DNA of 57,757 nucleotides from an uncultured bacterium (lineage in GTDB: Bacteria; Pseudomonadota; Alphaproteobacteria; Sphingomonadales; Sphingomonadaceae): contig CAISGR010000163.1 in the NCBI GenBank assembly GCA_903884945.1, positions 1 to 57,757 on the forward strand. The letters run 5' to 3'. Made by a program: the position numbers and the translations under genes. The notes beneath the pieces were generated by a model. The model saw only the letters and a program-made list of their open reading frames with translations. It searched no databases and was not told the DNA's origin. Below are positions 28,940-38,239 of this stretch, piece by piece; position 1 is the stretch's first letter, and the number at the start of each line of letters is the position of its first letter.

Positions 28940-30595
28940 ATGACCAAACCCCGCCACCCCCTGCTGCGCGCCCTGCTCCTGCTGCCGGTCGCGATCGCCC
29001 TGACGGCGGCAGCGCCGGAATCGCCTGACATCGATGTCCAGACGCTGAAGGACGTGACGAAGACGCTGTCCTCCGACGCGTTCGAGGGTCGCGAGCCAGG
29101 CACGCCGGCCGAGGACAAGACGGTCGCCTATATCGTCGAGCGCTTCAAGGCGGCCGGGCTGAAGCCAGGCAATCGCGGCGACTGGTTCCAGGAGGTGCCG
29201 CTGGTCGAAATCGGCTTTCGGGATGTCAGCCCGCTGACCTTCTCAGGCGGCAAGACGCCCGTGTCGCTCGACTATCGCACGGACATGGTGATCGCCACCT
29301 ATCGCGCAACGCCGCGGATCGCCGTGACGAACAGCGACGTCGTCTTTGTCGGCTATGGCATCAACGCGCCGGAGCGCGGCTGGAACGACTATGCCGGAAT
29401 CGACGTGAAGGGGAAGACCGTCATCATCCTCGTCAATGATCCCGACTGGCAGATGAAGGGCAAGGACGGTCTCTTCGAGGGCCGGGCGATGACCTATTAT
29501 GGGCGCTGGACCTACAAGTTCGAGGAAGCGGCGCGCCAGGGCGCTGCGGCCGCGATCATCGTGCATGATACCGAGCCCGCTGCCTATGGCTGGGGCGTCG
29601 TGCAATCGAGTTGGACGGGGGCGCTGCATGAGCTGGACGAGAAGGGCGACCATCTCGATCAGTCCCAGGCGATCGGCTGGATGCAACTCGACAAAGCAAG
29701 GGCGTTGTTCGCCAGCGCCGGCCAGGATTTCGGCACGCTGGCGGAAGCAGCAAAAGTGAAGGGATTCAAGGCGATACCGCTGGGCGTGAAGGCCTCGGTC
29801 AGCTTTTCCAACACGATCCGCCGCCAGGCGTCCAAGAATGTGATCGGCGTGCTGCCGGGCACCGCCGCGCCCGACGACTATGTTCTCTATACCGCTCACT
29901 GGGACCATCTCGGCCATTGCGACGCCGTCAACGGCGATGGCATCTGCAACGGAGCGCTCGACAATGCCTCGGGAGTAGCCGGACTGGTCGCGCTGGCCGA
30001 GGCCCAGACAAGGGCGGGGCCGGCCAAGCGATCGATCGCGTTCATCGCGGTGACCGCCGAGGAATCGGGGCTGCTGGGATCGCGTTACTATGCCGAACAC
30101 CCGGTCTACCCGCTGGCACGCACCGTGGGCGGGGTGAACATGGACGTGCTGAACCTCAACGGGCCGACCAGGGATTTCGTCGTCACCGGCGCGGGGAAAT
30201 CCGAGCTGGAGGACCTGATCGTGCCACTGGTCGCCGCCGAGGGCCGGCTGATCAAACCCGAGGCGCATCCGGAACGCGGCGGCTATTTCCGCTCCGACCA
30301 TTTCAGCTTCGCCAAGCTCGGCGTGCCGATGCTCGACGGCGGCTCCGGCCAGGACCTGGTCAAGGGCGGCGAGGCAGCGGGCGAAGCCGCCGCGAAGGAC
30401 TATAACGAGCGCCGTTACCACAAGCCGCAGGACGAATATGATCCCAACTGGGACTGGTCGGGTGCAGTGCTCGACCTGAAGATCTATTATCAGCTCGGCC
30501 GCGATCTCGCCGGAAGCGGCTGGCCCAACTGGTACCCGACCGCGGAATTCCGGACGATCCGCGACAAGAGCCGCGCGGAGGCGCAGGTCAAATGA
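28940..30595 (+). CDS. M28 family zinc metallopeptidase
   Basis: A 551-residue exported protein starting at MTKPRHPLLRALLLLPVAIA, with a signal peptide ending near AAAPE. A PA-like insert precedes the catalytic domain. Zinc ligands are visible in YTAHWDHLGHC, GALDNASGVAG and VTAEESGLLGSRYYAEHP, plus a late HFSFAKLGVPMLDGG segment. M28 members are aminopeptidases. The stop overlaps the start of the agmatine deiminase gene by four bases, so the two are translated together, an odd pairing that may link peptide and arginine-derived amine use. Confidence 0.9.
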   Translation: MTKPRHPLLRALLLLPVAIALTAAAPESPDIDVQTLKDVTKTLSSDAFEGREPGTPAEDKTVAYIVERFKAAGLKPGNRGDWFQEVPLVEIGFRDVSPLTFSGGKTPVSLDYRTDMVIATYRATPRIAVTNSDVVFVGYGINAPERGWNDYAGIDVKGKTVIILVNDPDWQMKGKDGLFEGRAMTYYGRWTYKFEEAARQGAAAAIIVHDTEPAAYGWGVVQSSWTGALHELDEKGDHLDQSQAIGWMQLDKARALFASAGQDFGTLAEAAKVKGFKAIPLGVKASVSFSNTIRRQASKNVIGVLPGTAAPDDYVLYTAHWDHLGHCDAVNGDGICNGALDNASGVAGLVALAEAQTRAGPAKRSIAFIAVTAEESGLLGSRYYAEHPVYPLARTVGGVNMDVLNLNGPTRDFVVTGAGKSELEDLIVPLVAAEGRLIKPEAHPERGGYFRSDHFSFAKLGVPMLDGGSGQDLVKGGEAAGEAAAKDYNERRYHKPQDEYDPNWDWSGAVLDLKIYYQLGRDLAGSGWPNWYPTAEFRTIRDKSRAEAQVK

Positions 30596-31566
30596 CGAAG
30601 CGCCTTACCCCGCCACCCGAATGGGCACCGCACAAGGCAGTCTGGATCGGCTTTCCGAGCCATGCCGAGCTGTGGGAAGACGATCTCGAGCCGGCGCGCG
30701 CGGAAGTCGCCGCCTTCGCCCGCGCCGTCCATGCCGAAGGAAGGGGCGAGCGCGTGCTGCTGGTCGCGGCGACGGACGAGGCGGCGGGTGCGGCAACGGC
30801 ATTGGTCGGGGACGCGGCACAGATCGTGGTCGAGCCGTTCGGTGATATCTGGCTGCGCGATACGGCAGCGATCGTCACCGGCGATGGCCATGCGCGGGAT
30901 TTCCTGTTCAATGGCTGGGGCGGCAAATACGACCTGCCCGGCGACGAGGATATCGGCCTGCGCCTCGCGGCGCGGCGCCATATCGAGACCGAGTCCTGCA
31001 ACTGGGTGCTGGAGGGCGGCGCGATCGATGGCGACGGCACCGGGCTGGTCGTGACCACGGAGCAATGCCTGCTCAACCGCAACCGCAACCCCGGGCTCTC
31101 GCGCGCCGATATCGAGTCGCGGCTGGCAGCGGATCTCGGCTATACCAGCGTGATCTGGCTCGGCGACGGGTTGATGCACGACCATACCGACGGGCATGTC
31201 GACAATCTCGCGCGCTTCGTGGCGCCGGGCCGGCTCGCCATTCCGGAGCCCGACGACAATGACCCCAACTGGCTGGTCTATCAGCATGCCGCCCGCGATG
31301 CGGCCCGCCATGCGGTGGAGATCATCCGCATCCCATCGCCCGGCCGCGTGCTGCGCGGCGACGAGATCGTGCCGGCGAGCTACATGAACTTCTACATCGG
31401 CAATGCCGCGGTGGTCGTGCCGCAATATGGCGCCGCGAACGATGCAGCCGCGGTGGCGGCGATCCAGGCCCTGTTCCCGGACCGGCAGGCGATCGGCCTT
31501 CATGCCGATTCGATCCTCACGGGTGGCGGAAGCTTCCATTGCATCAGCCAGCAGATTCCCGCCTGA
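30592..31566 (+). CDS. aguA: Agmatine deiminase
   Basis: AguA hydrolyses agmatine to N-carbamoylputrescine. The 324-residue product has the family pattern PPEWAPHKAVWIGFPSH, IWLRDTAAIV, FNGWGGKYDLPGD, LEGGAIDGDGTGLVV, GDGLMHDHTDGHVDN and the catalytic cysteine in GGGSFHCISQQIPA at the end. The paired aguB gene 40 bases downstream confirms the pathway. Confidence 0.94.
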   Translation: MTKRLTPPPEWAPHKAVWIGFPSHAELWEDDLEPARAEVAAFARAVHAEGRGERVLLVAATDEAAGAATALVGDAAQIVVEPFGDIWLRDTAAIVTGDGHARDFLFNGWGGKYDLPGDEDIGLRLAARRHIETESCNWVLEGGAIDGDGTGLVVTTEQCLLNRNRNPGLSRADIESRLAADLGYTSVIWLGDGLMHDHTDGHVDNLARFVAPGRLAIPEPDDNDPNWLVYQHAARDAARHAVEIIRIPSPGRVLRGDEIVPASYMNFYIGNAAVVVPQYGAANDAAAVAAIQALFPDRQAIGLHADSILTGGGSFHCISQQIPA

Positions 31567-31606
31567 GGGGTGACGGGAGCGTATCCGAACCGCTAAAGGG
31601 CCGCGC

Positions 31607-32455
<849 letters not shown>

Positions 32456-32463
32456 GGACCAGC

Positions 32464-32742
32464 CTAGCGCTGCGGCGCGCCGACATCCTCGCGGACCACG
32501 ACCGGCCTCGAGCAGCCATCGACGGTGCGCAACACGGCAAGCGCCTGCCTGGCGGCCGGCTCGTCGGTCAACCGGTGCACACCGGGCGTCCCGGACTGCA
32601 GCGGGGCATGGCTGAGATTCACCTTCTGGCAGACAGGCTCCGCGGGAGCCGGGAACGCGTGCCCAACCGGCGCGGCCGCGGACCAGGCGAGGAAGGCGAC
32701 GATCAGCTTGGCGGTTCTCCTGATGACACCCGGGCATAGCAT
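32464..32742 (-). CDS. Small exported hypothetical protein
   Basis: A 92-residue frame with a signal-like N-terminus (AKLIVAFLAWSAAAPVGHAF) and two cysteines in the remainder (VCQKVNLSH and DGCSRPVVVR) that could pair. It converges on aguB with a nine-base gap. I do not recognise a family. The frame has normal codon use for the region. Confidence 0.5.
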   Translation of the reverse strand: MLCPGVIRRTAKLIVAFLAWSAAAPVGHAFPAPAEPVCQKVNLSHAPLQSGTPGVHRLTDEPAARQALAVLRTVDGCSRPVVVREDVGAPQR

Positions 32743-32854
32743 GGAACCGCGGCGACATCGACCGTACGGCGCCAGCCAAAGCCTCCGATTCGGCGATCAC
32801 GTCGCGGCCGATATGTTTGCCCGAGGTTCAGCTTGCCCGGTACAAGAACCGGCG

Positions 32855-33130
32855 ATGCAGAAGACCACCCACATCCTCAATGCCGCCTCGAACCTGCTGG
32901 GGATCACGCTGCTGATCATCGCCGGCCTGCACATCAGCGACCATGCCCAGAAGACGCTTGCCGACGAAGTGGCCTGGGTCAGCGCCCTGTGCTTCTGCGC
33001 GAGTTGCGGCCTGTCCTACCTGTCCATCCGGTCAGCGGCTCCGATGGATCGCTGGGACGGATGGGCCGACCGCAGCTTCCTCACCGGGATCGTGACGCTG
33101 GTCGTCGCGGTGCTGGTCCTGGCCCTCTGA
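32855..33130 (+). CDS. Small membrane protein (91 residues)
   Basis: MQKTTHILNAASNLLGITLL begins a protein with three hydrophobic stretches: LLGITLLIIAGLHI, VAWVSALCFCASCGLSYLS and SFLTGIVTLVVAVLVLAL. The ribosome site is weak. Its last 99 bases overlap the 3' end of the opposite-strand uracil-DNA glycosylase gene, unusually long for convergent genes; one of the two ends may be overcalled. No family is recognised. Confidence 0.55.
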   Translation: MQKTTHILNAASNLLGITLLIIAGLHISDHAQKTLADEVAWVSALCFCASCGLSYLSIRSAAPMDRWDGWADRSFLTGIVTLVVAVLVLAL

Positions 33131-33781
33131 AGCCTTCAGCTCGATCGCGCGGGCGAAGACAGCCTCGATCATGTCGTCGGACAGCCGGCCGGTATTCTGG
33201 TTGTAGCGCGAGCAATGATAGCTATCGATCAGGATGCGACCGTCGGGCATGCGATGCTCGGCGAGGTGACCGAAGCGGCATTTCGGCAGCCGACCGCCGA
33301 GCATCTTGACCGCCGACTGATGCGCGACCTGGCCGAGCGCCACGAAGATGCGCGCCTGCGGGAGCGCCGCGACCTGCTGTTCCAGAAAAGTGCGGCAGGT
33401 GCGGATTTCCTCGGGCAGGGGCTTGTTCAGCGGCGGCAGGCATTTCACCGCGTTCAGAATCATCGTGCCATGCAACTGCAGGCTGTCGTCCGACCGGCCC
33501 TCATAGGCACCGGTCGCGAGCCCCTGCGCGGCGAGGGCGCGAAACAGGAGCGAGCCCGATCCGTCCCCGGTAAAGGGCCGCCCGGTGCGATTGGCGCCAT
33601 GCTTGCCCGGGGCCAGGCCAACCACGACCAGCCAGGCACCCGGATCGCCCCAGGCGGGCACGGGCGCATTCCACCAATCGGGATGCTCGGCGCGGACCGA
33701 GTCGCGCACTGCGGCGAGGCGCGGGCAGAGCGGGCAATCATGCGATGGCTCGCTGTCGGGGATCGGGCTTGGGGGAAACAT
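33032..33781 (-). CDS. Family 5 uracil-DNA glycosylase (UdgB-like)
   Basis: A 249-residue base-excision enzyme that removes uracil and related deaminated bases. Motif A is GLAPGKHGANRTGRPFTGDG. Iron-sulfur cysteines are visible as CPLC near residue 17 and in NAVKCLPP and RTCRTF. The late DSYHCSRYNQNTGRL is the family 5 C-terminal motif. The last 35 or so residues (KASEGQDQHRDDQRHD onward) are polar and probably disordered, and lie in the overlap with the convergent membrane-protein gene. Confidence 0.88.
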   Translation of the reverse strand: MFPPSPIPDSEPSHDCPLCPRLAAVRDSVRAEHPDWWNAPVPAWGDPGAWLVVVGLAPGKHGANRTGRPFTGDGSGSLLFRALAAQGLATGAYEGRSDDSLQLHGTMILNAVKCLPPLNKPLPEEIRTCRTFLEQQVAALPQARIFVALGQVAHQSAVKMLGGRLPKCRFGHLAEHRMPDGRILIDSYHCSRYNQNTGRLSDDMIEAVFARAIELKASEGQDQHRDDQRHDPGEEAAVGPSVPAIHRSR

Positions 33782-33804
33782 CCCGGGACGCTAGGCACGT
33801 CTTC

Positions 33805-34290
33805 GTGCCGGTAACAAGATACGCCATCGCAATCGGATCGAATCGCCGCGGGAGACACGGCCCGCCAGCGGCGGAGGTGCGCGCGGCGATGGCGGCGCTG
33901 GGCAGCACCATCGCGACCTCGCGCATCATCGCCACCGCACCGCTGGGGCCTTCGTCGCGACGCTTTGCCAATGCAGCCGCGCTGCTCGATTCGGCCGAAT
34001 CGCCACGCGACCTGCTGGTGCGGCTGAAGCGGCTCGAACATGATTTCGGCCGCCGCGCCGGACGCCGCTGGGGCGAGCGCGTGATCGATCTGGATATCAT
34101 CCTCTGGTCCGGCGGTGTCGTTGCGGACAGGATCTTGCAGATACCCCACAAGGCGTACCGCACGCGCCGGTTCGTGCTCGATCCGCTGGCGGAGATCGCC
34201 CCCGCCTGGCGCGATCCGGTAACGGCGCTGAGCATGCAGCACCTTGCCTGGCGCGTCCGCGCGGTTGACCGACGCCCGCGCCGCCCCTAA
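33805..34290 (+). CDS. folK: Hydroxymethyl-dihydropterin pyrophosphokinase
   Basis: FolK makes the pyrophosphate substrate of FolP. I place the start at GTG 33805 (then PVTRYAIAIGSNRRG), 24 bases from the divergent glycosylase start; a longer frame from 33745 would overlap that gene. The 161-residue product has AIGSNRRG, PSSRRFANAAALLDS, and the metal and ATP-binding RRWGERVIDLDIIL, followed by IPHKAYRTRRFVLDPL. The start is the only doubtful point. Confidence 0.88.
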   Translation: MPVTRYAIAIGSNRRGRHGPPAAEVRAAMAALGSTIATSRIIATAPLGPSSRRFANAAALLDSAESPRDLLVRLKRLEHDFGRRAGRRWGERVIDLDIILWSGGVVADRILQIPHKAYRTRRFVLDPLAEIAPAWRDPVTALSMQHLAWRVRAVDRRPRRP

Positions 34291-34305
34291 CGCGCGTGCC
34301 TGGTC

Positions 34306-34381
34306 GGGCTCGTAGCTCAGTCGGTAGAGCAACGGACTTTTAATCTGTAGGTCCCGGGTTCGAATCCCGGCGAGCCCACCA
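34306..34381 (+). tRNA. tRNA-Lys (anticodon TTT)
   Basis: A 76-base cloverleaf: acceptor GGGCTCG/CGAGCCC, D arm GCTCAGTCGGTAGAGC, anticodon stem ACGGA/TCTGT with loop CTTTTAA (anticodon TTT), T arm CCGGGTTCGAATCCCGG, and an encoded CCA. It lies just downstream of folK. Confidence 0.96.
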
Positions 34382-34401
34382 GCAGCATCACCCGCGCAGG
34401 A

Positions 34402-35511
34402 TCAGCGCCGGCGATCGAACCCCGCGACGACATCGCCCAGCGCCTGCATCAGCGCCGGGTTGCGCGTGTCCGGGGTATTGCCCAGCCGCACCACGACGAT
34501 CCCGCGCCCCGGCGCGCTATCCGGGCTCGCGATGACCAGCTGGCCGAGATGGCCGTCCGCCGCGACGGCGGTGGCCGGGCCCTTGCCCGGGAACAGCGTC
34601 GCCTTGCCTTCGGCGCCGCCGGGCCGGTTGAGCCAGGTCTGCGCGCCATATTCGGCATTGGTCGGCGAAGGCGTCTTCATGAAGGCAAGCCATTTCGGCG
34701 CCACCACCTGCGTGCCATCGGCAGCCCTGCCGTCAAGCAGAAGCCCGCCGATCCGTCCCCAATCATCCAAGGTCATATGCATGATCGAGCCGCCGATCTG
34801 CGTGCCGGCGCCGTCGAACTCAAGCACGGCGCTGCGGATACCGGCCGGGGCGAACAGCCGGCTCTTGGCGAAATCGGCATAGGCCCTTGCCCGCACGCGC
34901 GGATCATGGCTGTCCGTCAGCGTTCGCGTGACGATTTCCGCCAGGATGAGCGTGGTCAGCGAGCTGTAGCGGAATTTACTGCCGGGCCTCGTCTCGAGCG
35001 GATGATCGATCGCCGCCGCCGCCATCGCACCGGTATGGCTGACGAACAGGGTCTGGTTGGTATCGGAATTCTCGACCGGATCCCCGACCTCGACATGCTG
35101 CAGCCCCGACGACATCTGGAGCAGCTGCCGCAGCGTGATCGCAGCGCGCGCATCGCCCGGCCCGTGCCATTCGGCAATCGGCGCGGCGGCATCGAGCTGC
35201 AGCCGCCCGTCGGTGACGAGCACGCCGACCAGCATCGCCGTAACCGTCTTCGCCATCGACCAGCTGATGAAGCGATTCACGTCCGAATAGCCGGGGGCAT
35301 AGGCCTTGAGCGCCGGGCAGCCGTCCGCCGTCACCAGCACTGCGCGGGTTTCCGGATGATCGGAGAACAGGCGCCGAATCGGCGCCATCGCGCGGGAAAG
35401 ATCAGCCCCCGGACAGGGCACGACCAGGAAGCGTGGCCTGGCGGGCAGCGGCGTGTCGGCGCCTGCAAGCGCAAGCGGCGCCAGCGCGAGAAGGGCGACC
35501 TTGCGCAGCAT
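34402..35511 (-). CDS. Serine hydrolase, class C beta-lactamase fold
   Basis: A 369-residue exported protein starting at MLRKVALLALAPLALAGADT (signal peptide). The nucleophile motif is SMAKTV (SxxK), and YSS in FRYSSLTTLILAEI occupies the YxN position. QLLQMSSGLQHVEVGD is typical of this family. Such proteins include esterases, D-aminopeptidases and penicillin-binding relatives; activity cannot be assigned. A longer frame adds 20 residues upstream, but it would overlap the divergent gene. Confidence 0.83.
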   Translation of the reverse strand: MLRKVALLALAPLALAGADTPLPARPRFLVVPCPGADLSRAMAPIRRLFSDHPETRAVLVTADGCPALKAYAPGYSDVNRFISWSMAKTVTAMLVGVLVTDGRLQLDAAAPIAEWHGPGDARAAITLRQLLQMSSGLQHVEVGDPVENSDTNQTLFVSHTGAMAAAAIDHPLETRPGSKFRYSSLTTLILAEIVTRTLTDSHDPRVRARAYADFAKSRLFAPAGIRSAVLEFDGAGTQIGGSIMHMTLDDWGRIGGLLLDGRAADGTQVVAPKWLAFMKTPSPTNAEYGAQTWLNRPGGAEGKATLFPGKGPATAVAADGHLGQLVIASPDSAPGRGIVVVRLGNTPDTRNPALMQALGDVVAGFDRRR

Positions 35512-35536
35512 GGCAGGCACGATAGGGTATGGTCCG

Positions 35537-35875
35537 ATGAAGGCAAGGCAGATCATGATCGGGCTGGGCACCGCGCTGCTGGTGCTGATCGCGGCGGCAT
35601 TCTTCTATGCGCGCTCGATCACCCCGCAGCTGGAACTCGGCACCGGCTATGCCGCGCGCGTCGCCTGCGCCTGCCGCTATATCGGCAATCGCAGCCTGGA
35701 AAGCTGCCGTGCCGATTTCGAACCCGGCATGGAACCGATCCGTCTTTCCGACGATCCAGCCGGCAAGACGGTGACGGCCTGGGTGCCGCTGATCGCCAGC
35801 CGCTCGGCGCATTATGATCCGGTGCTGGGCTGCCAGCCCGAGCCGTTCCGCGGCACGGCGCTGAAGCTGCGCTAG
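35537..35875 (+). CDS. Small membrane-anchored hypothetical protein
   Basis: A 112-residue protein with an N-terminal helix ([20 protein letters not shown]) and a periplasmic part with several cysteines ([20 protein letters not shown], later GCQPEP), which suggests disulfides. It is divergent from the serine hydrolase with 25 bases between start codons, so the two probably share a promoter region. No family is recognised. Confidence 0.65.
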   Translation: MKARQIMIGLGTALLVLIAAAFFYARSITPQLELGTGYAARVACACRYIGNRSLESCRADFEPGMEPIRLSDDPAGKTVTAWVPLIASRSAHYDPVLGCQPEPFRGTALKLR

Positions 35876-36993
35876 GCAGCCAGCAGGGCGCGATCGGTTT
35901 CCTCGATCCAGCCGCCGCCAAGGACCCGCTCCCCCGCATAGAGCACCGCAGCCTGCCCGGGCGCCACCCCATATTCGGGGGCTTCGAACACCACCCGATC
36001 ACCGACCAGGCGTGCCGGCACCGGCCTGGCGAGCGAGCGGACCTTGGCCGTCAGCGGACCCTGGTGATCGCCGCCGATCCAGTTGATCTCGCTGAGCCGG
36101 GCCGCCTCGACCGCCAGTGCCGCCCTGGGCCCGACCACGACACGGCGGCTCTCCGGCTCGAGCCGCACGACGTAGAGCGGCTCGGGCGTTCCCCCGATCT
36201 CGAGCCCGCGCCGCTGACCGACGGTGAAATGGATCAGGCCACGATGCCGCCCGAGCGTGCGCCCGCCTTCATCGACGATCTCGCCACTGGTATCGGCTTC
36301 CGGCCGCAGCTTCTTCACCAGCGCGGCATAATCGCCGTCGGGAACGAAGCAGATATCCTGGCTATCCGGCTTCGCCGCGACGCCCAGCCCCAGTTCGGCC
36401 GCCAGCGCACGCACGCGGGCCTTGGGCAAGCCGCCGAGCGGAAAGCGCAGATAATCGAGCTGGTCCTGCGTGGTCGCGAACAGGAAATAGCTCTGATCGC
36501 GTGCCGGATCGACCGCGCGGTGGAGCTCCGCACCGGCTGCGCCCGCAACCCGGCGGACATAATGGCCGGTCGCGAGGCAATCAGCGCCGAGATCGCGCGC
36601 GACCTGGAACAGATCGGTGAACTTCGGCCCCATATTGCAGCGGACGCAGGGAATCGGCGTGCGCCCCCGCAGATATTCGTCGGCAAAACCGTCGATCACC
36701 TGGTCACGGAAGCTCGATTCATGATCGAATACATAATGCGCGATGCCCAGCCGGTCGCACACCGCGCGTGCATCGCGGATGTCGCGACCCGCGCAACAGC
36801 TGCCGGCCCGGCCCACCGCCTCGCCATGATCGTAGAGCTGGAGCGTCACCCCGATCGTCTCGGCGCCGGTACGCGCAGCGAGCGCGGCGACGACCGAGCT
36901 GTCCACCCCGCCCGACATGGCGACGACGATGCGCCGCCCCGCCAAAGCGCCGTCCGACCCTGCTCCAAGCTGGAAATCACCCTCGTCCATCAT
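35872..36993 (-). CDS. mnmA: tRNA-specific 2-thiouridylase MnmA
   Basis: MnmA thiolates U34 of the Lys, Glu and Gln tRNAs. The start is one of two adjacent ATGs (36993 or 36990); I use the first, giving 373 residues. The PP-loop is [20 protein letters not shown]. The catalytic cysteines are in [11 protein letters not shown] and [13 protein letters not shown], and [14 protein letters not shown] and GGGWIEETD mark the C-terminal domains. The tRNA-Lys(TTT) gene, encoding one of its substrates, lies nearby by coincidence. Confidence 0.96.
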   Translation of the reverse strand: MMDEGDFQLGAGSDGALAGRRIVVAMSGGVDSSVVAALAARTGAETIGVTLQLYDHGEAVGRAGSCCAGRDIRDARAVCDRLGIAHYVFDHESSFRDQVIDGFADEYLRGRTPIPCVRCNMGPKFTDLFQVARDLGADCLATGHYVRRVAGAAGAELHRAVDPARDQSYFLFATTQDQLDYLRFPLGGLPKARVRALAAELGLGVAAKPDSQDICFVPDGDYAALVKKLRPEADTSGEIVDEGGRTLGRHRGLIHFTVGQRRGLEIGGTPEPLYVVRLEPESRRVVVGPRAALAVEAARLSEINWIGGDHQGPLTAKVRSLARPVPARLVGDRVVFEAPEYGVAPGQAAVLYAGERVLGGGWIEETDRALLAA

Positions 36994-37129
36994 CGGCGCC
37001 AGATAGGCGCCCCGAGGGCGCGATGCAAAGCGCAACCCCTTTCCAAGGCATTTCGACGAGCTTTACCGGAACTTCAGACCCTTTCGCTAACAAGGGCCCG
37101 ATCGAGTCTCCGTCGCCGGAAAGGGCGCC

Positions 37130-37384
37130 ATGGATCTGAGTTTTTCCCGTTTCGAGGCGGACGCCAGCGTCACCGTCCTGCCGCCGGACCTGGCGGTACT
37201 GATGGTGGGGATCGCCGCGCGCCAGGCAGCCAGCCCGACGGCGCTGGTCCAGACGCATCTGGTGCCCGCCCTCAGCCATGCGAACTGGTTTGCGCCGGAA
37301 CATGGCGCGTTCAATCGTGCGGTCGCGGAAATGCTAACGAGAGACAAAGAAGGAATGAACTCGCCGTTTACCGAGCCGCTTTAG
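37130..37384 (+). CDS. Hypothetical protein (84 residues) upstream of sciP
   Basis: A GGAAAGGG ribosome site precedes the ATG. The sequence (SFSRFEADASVTVLPPDLAV, then a segment containing QTHLVPALSHANWFAPEHG) has no motif I recognise and no membrane helix. A GAGTC (GANTC) site lies 22 bases before the start codon. It ends 74 bases before sciP and may share its control. Confidence 0.5.
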   Translation: MDLSFSRFEADASVTVLPPDLAVLMVGIAARQAASPTALVQTHLVPALSHANWFAPEHGAFNRAVAEMLTRDKEGMNSPFTEPL

Positions 37385-37404
37385 CCGGCGTTCAAGTCCG
37401 CCGG

Positions 37405-37410
37405 TATAGT
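37405..37410 (+). promoter_or_regulatory. Possible -10 element of sciP
   Basis: TATAGT matches TATAAT at five of six positions and would give a leader of about 40 bases before the sciP ATG. No matching -35 is visible at 17 bases, as expected if an activator such as CtrA is needed. This is inference. Confidence 0.3.
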
Positions 37411-37458
37411 GAGAGTGCAGAGCAGAGAGGGGGCCCCCCGCCCCGATCGAGGTTGAGA

Positions 37459-37758
37459 ATGATCGAAAACCAGAAGATTCGCCCGGCCAAAGTCATCGGC
37501 CCCCTTGGCGAACCATTGACGTTGGACACCCTGCCGCCGCCGGAGACGACGCGCTGGGTGGTACGCCGCAAGGCCGAAGTGGTCGCCGCCGTGAATGGCG
37601 GACTGCTGTCGGTCGACGAGGTGTGCGACCGCTACGGCCTGACGGTGGAGGAATTCGCCGGCTGGCAGCGCGCGATCGACCGGTCGGGCATGCCCGGCCT
37701 GCGCGTCACGCGGATCCAGCACTACCGGTCGCTTTACGAGCGCCAGCAGAAATATTGA
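37459..37758 (+). CDS. sciP: CtrA inhibitor SciP (DUF1153)
   Basis: SciP binds CtrA and blocks its activity at promoters in G1, part of the alphaproteobacterial cell-cycle circuit. The 99-residue product has the conserved KVIGPLGEPLTLDTLPPPET and TRWVVRRKAEVVAAVNGGLL, then a helix-turn-helix (SVDEVCDRYGLTVEEFAGWQ) and a basic end (LRVTRIQHYRSLYERQ). A GAGG ribosome site precedes the ATG. With ccrM, the window holds two members of this circuit about 24 kb apart. Confidence 0.92.
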   Translation: MIENQKIRPAKVIGPLGEPLTLDTLPPPETTRWVVRRKAEVVAAVNGGLLSVDEVCDRYGLTVEEFAGWQRAIDRSGMPGLRVTRIQHYRSLYERQQKY

Positions 37759-37788
37759 TCCCGCGCTGCGAAGCGCCACGAACCGAAC

Positions 37789-37839
37789 ACCGCCGTCGCC
37801 GCCCTGCCCCATGCAGGGCTGCGGCGGCGGTTTCCTTTC
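37789..37839 (+). terminator. Intrinsic terminator after sciP
   Basis: A 19-position stem (one mismatch, one wobble) from ACCGCCG at 37789 to CGGCGGT at 37831 closes around CCCAT and is followed by TTCCTTTC. Confidence 0.75.
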
Positions 37840-37928
37840 ATCCGCGACACGCCAGCGGAACAAATTCCTGCAGTCATGAGTCTTTCCAGTCCGAACCCGG
37901 ACTCGCCGGGGCTAACGGAGGGAAGAAA

Positions 37929-38180
37929 ATGGGTATCATTATCTGGCTCATCGTCGGCGGCGTTGTCGGCTGGCTCGCCAGCATGGTCATGCGCACCGAC
38001 GGGCAGCAGGGCATCCTGCTCAATATCGTCGTCGGCATCATCGGATCGGTCATCGCCTCGTTCCTGTTCGGCGGCGGGATCAATCAGATCATCACGGTTA
38101 CTACCTTCGTCTATTCGCTGATCGGCGCGATCATCTTGCTCGCGATCGTCAATCTGGTTCGCCGCGGCACCGTCCGCTAA
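37929..38180 (+). CDS. GlsB/YeaQ/YmgE family stress membrane protein
   Basis: An 83-residue protein with three glycine-rich helices: MGIIIWLIVGGVVGWLASMV, ILLNIVVGIIGSVIASFLFG and FVYSLIGAIILLAIVNLV. This is the transglycosylase-associated (YeaQ) fold often induced by stress. Its role is undefined. It is followed at once by a strong terminator, so it is a single-gene unit. A relative is at 39044. Confidence 0.87.
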   Translation: MGIIIWLIVGGVVGWLASMVMRTDGQQGILLNIVVGIIGSVIASFLFGGGINQIITVTTFVYSLIGAIILLAIVNLVRRGTVR

Positions 38181-38204
38181 GGCGATACCCTGCGCGCGAA
38201 AGCG

Positions 38205-38239
38205 GGCCGCCCGGGCAACCGGGCGGCCCTTTTCGTTTC
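38205..38239 (+). terminator. Strong intrinsic terminator with GCAA tetraloop
   Basis: A perfect 11-pair stem, GGGCCGCCCGG against CCGGGCGGCCC, closed by a GCAA loop and followed by TTTTCGTTT. It ends transcription from the 37929 gene and reaches the 3' end of the opposite-strand SIMPL gene. Confidence 0.9.
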
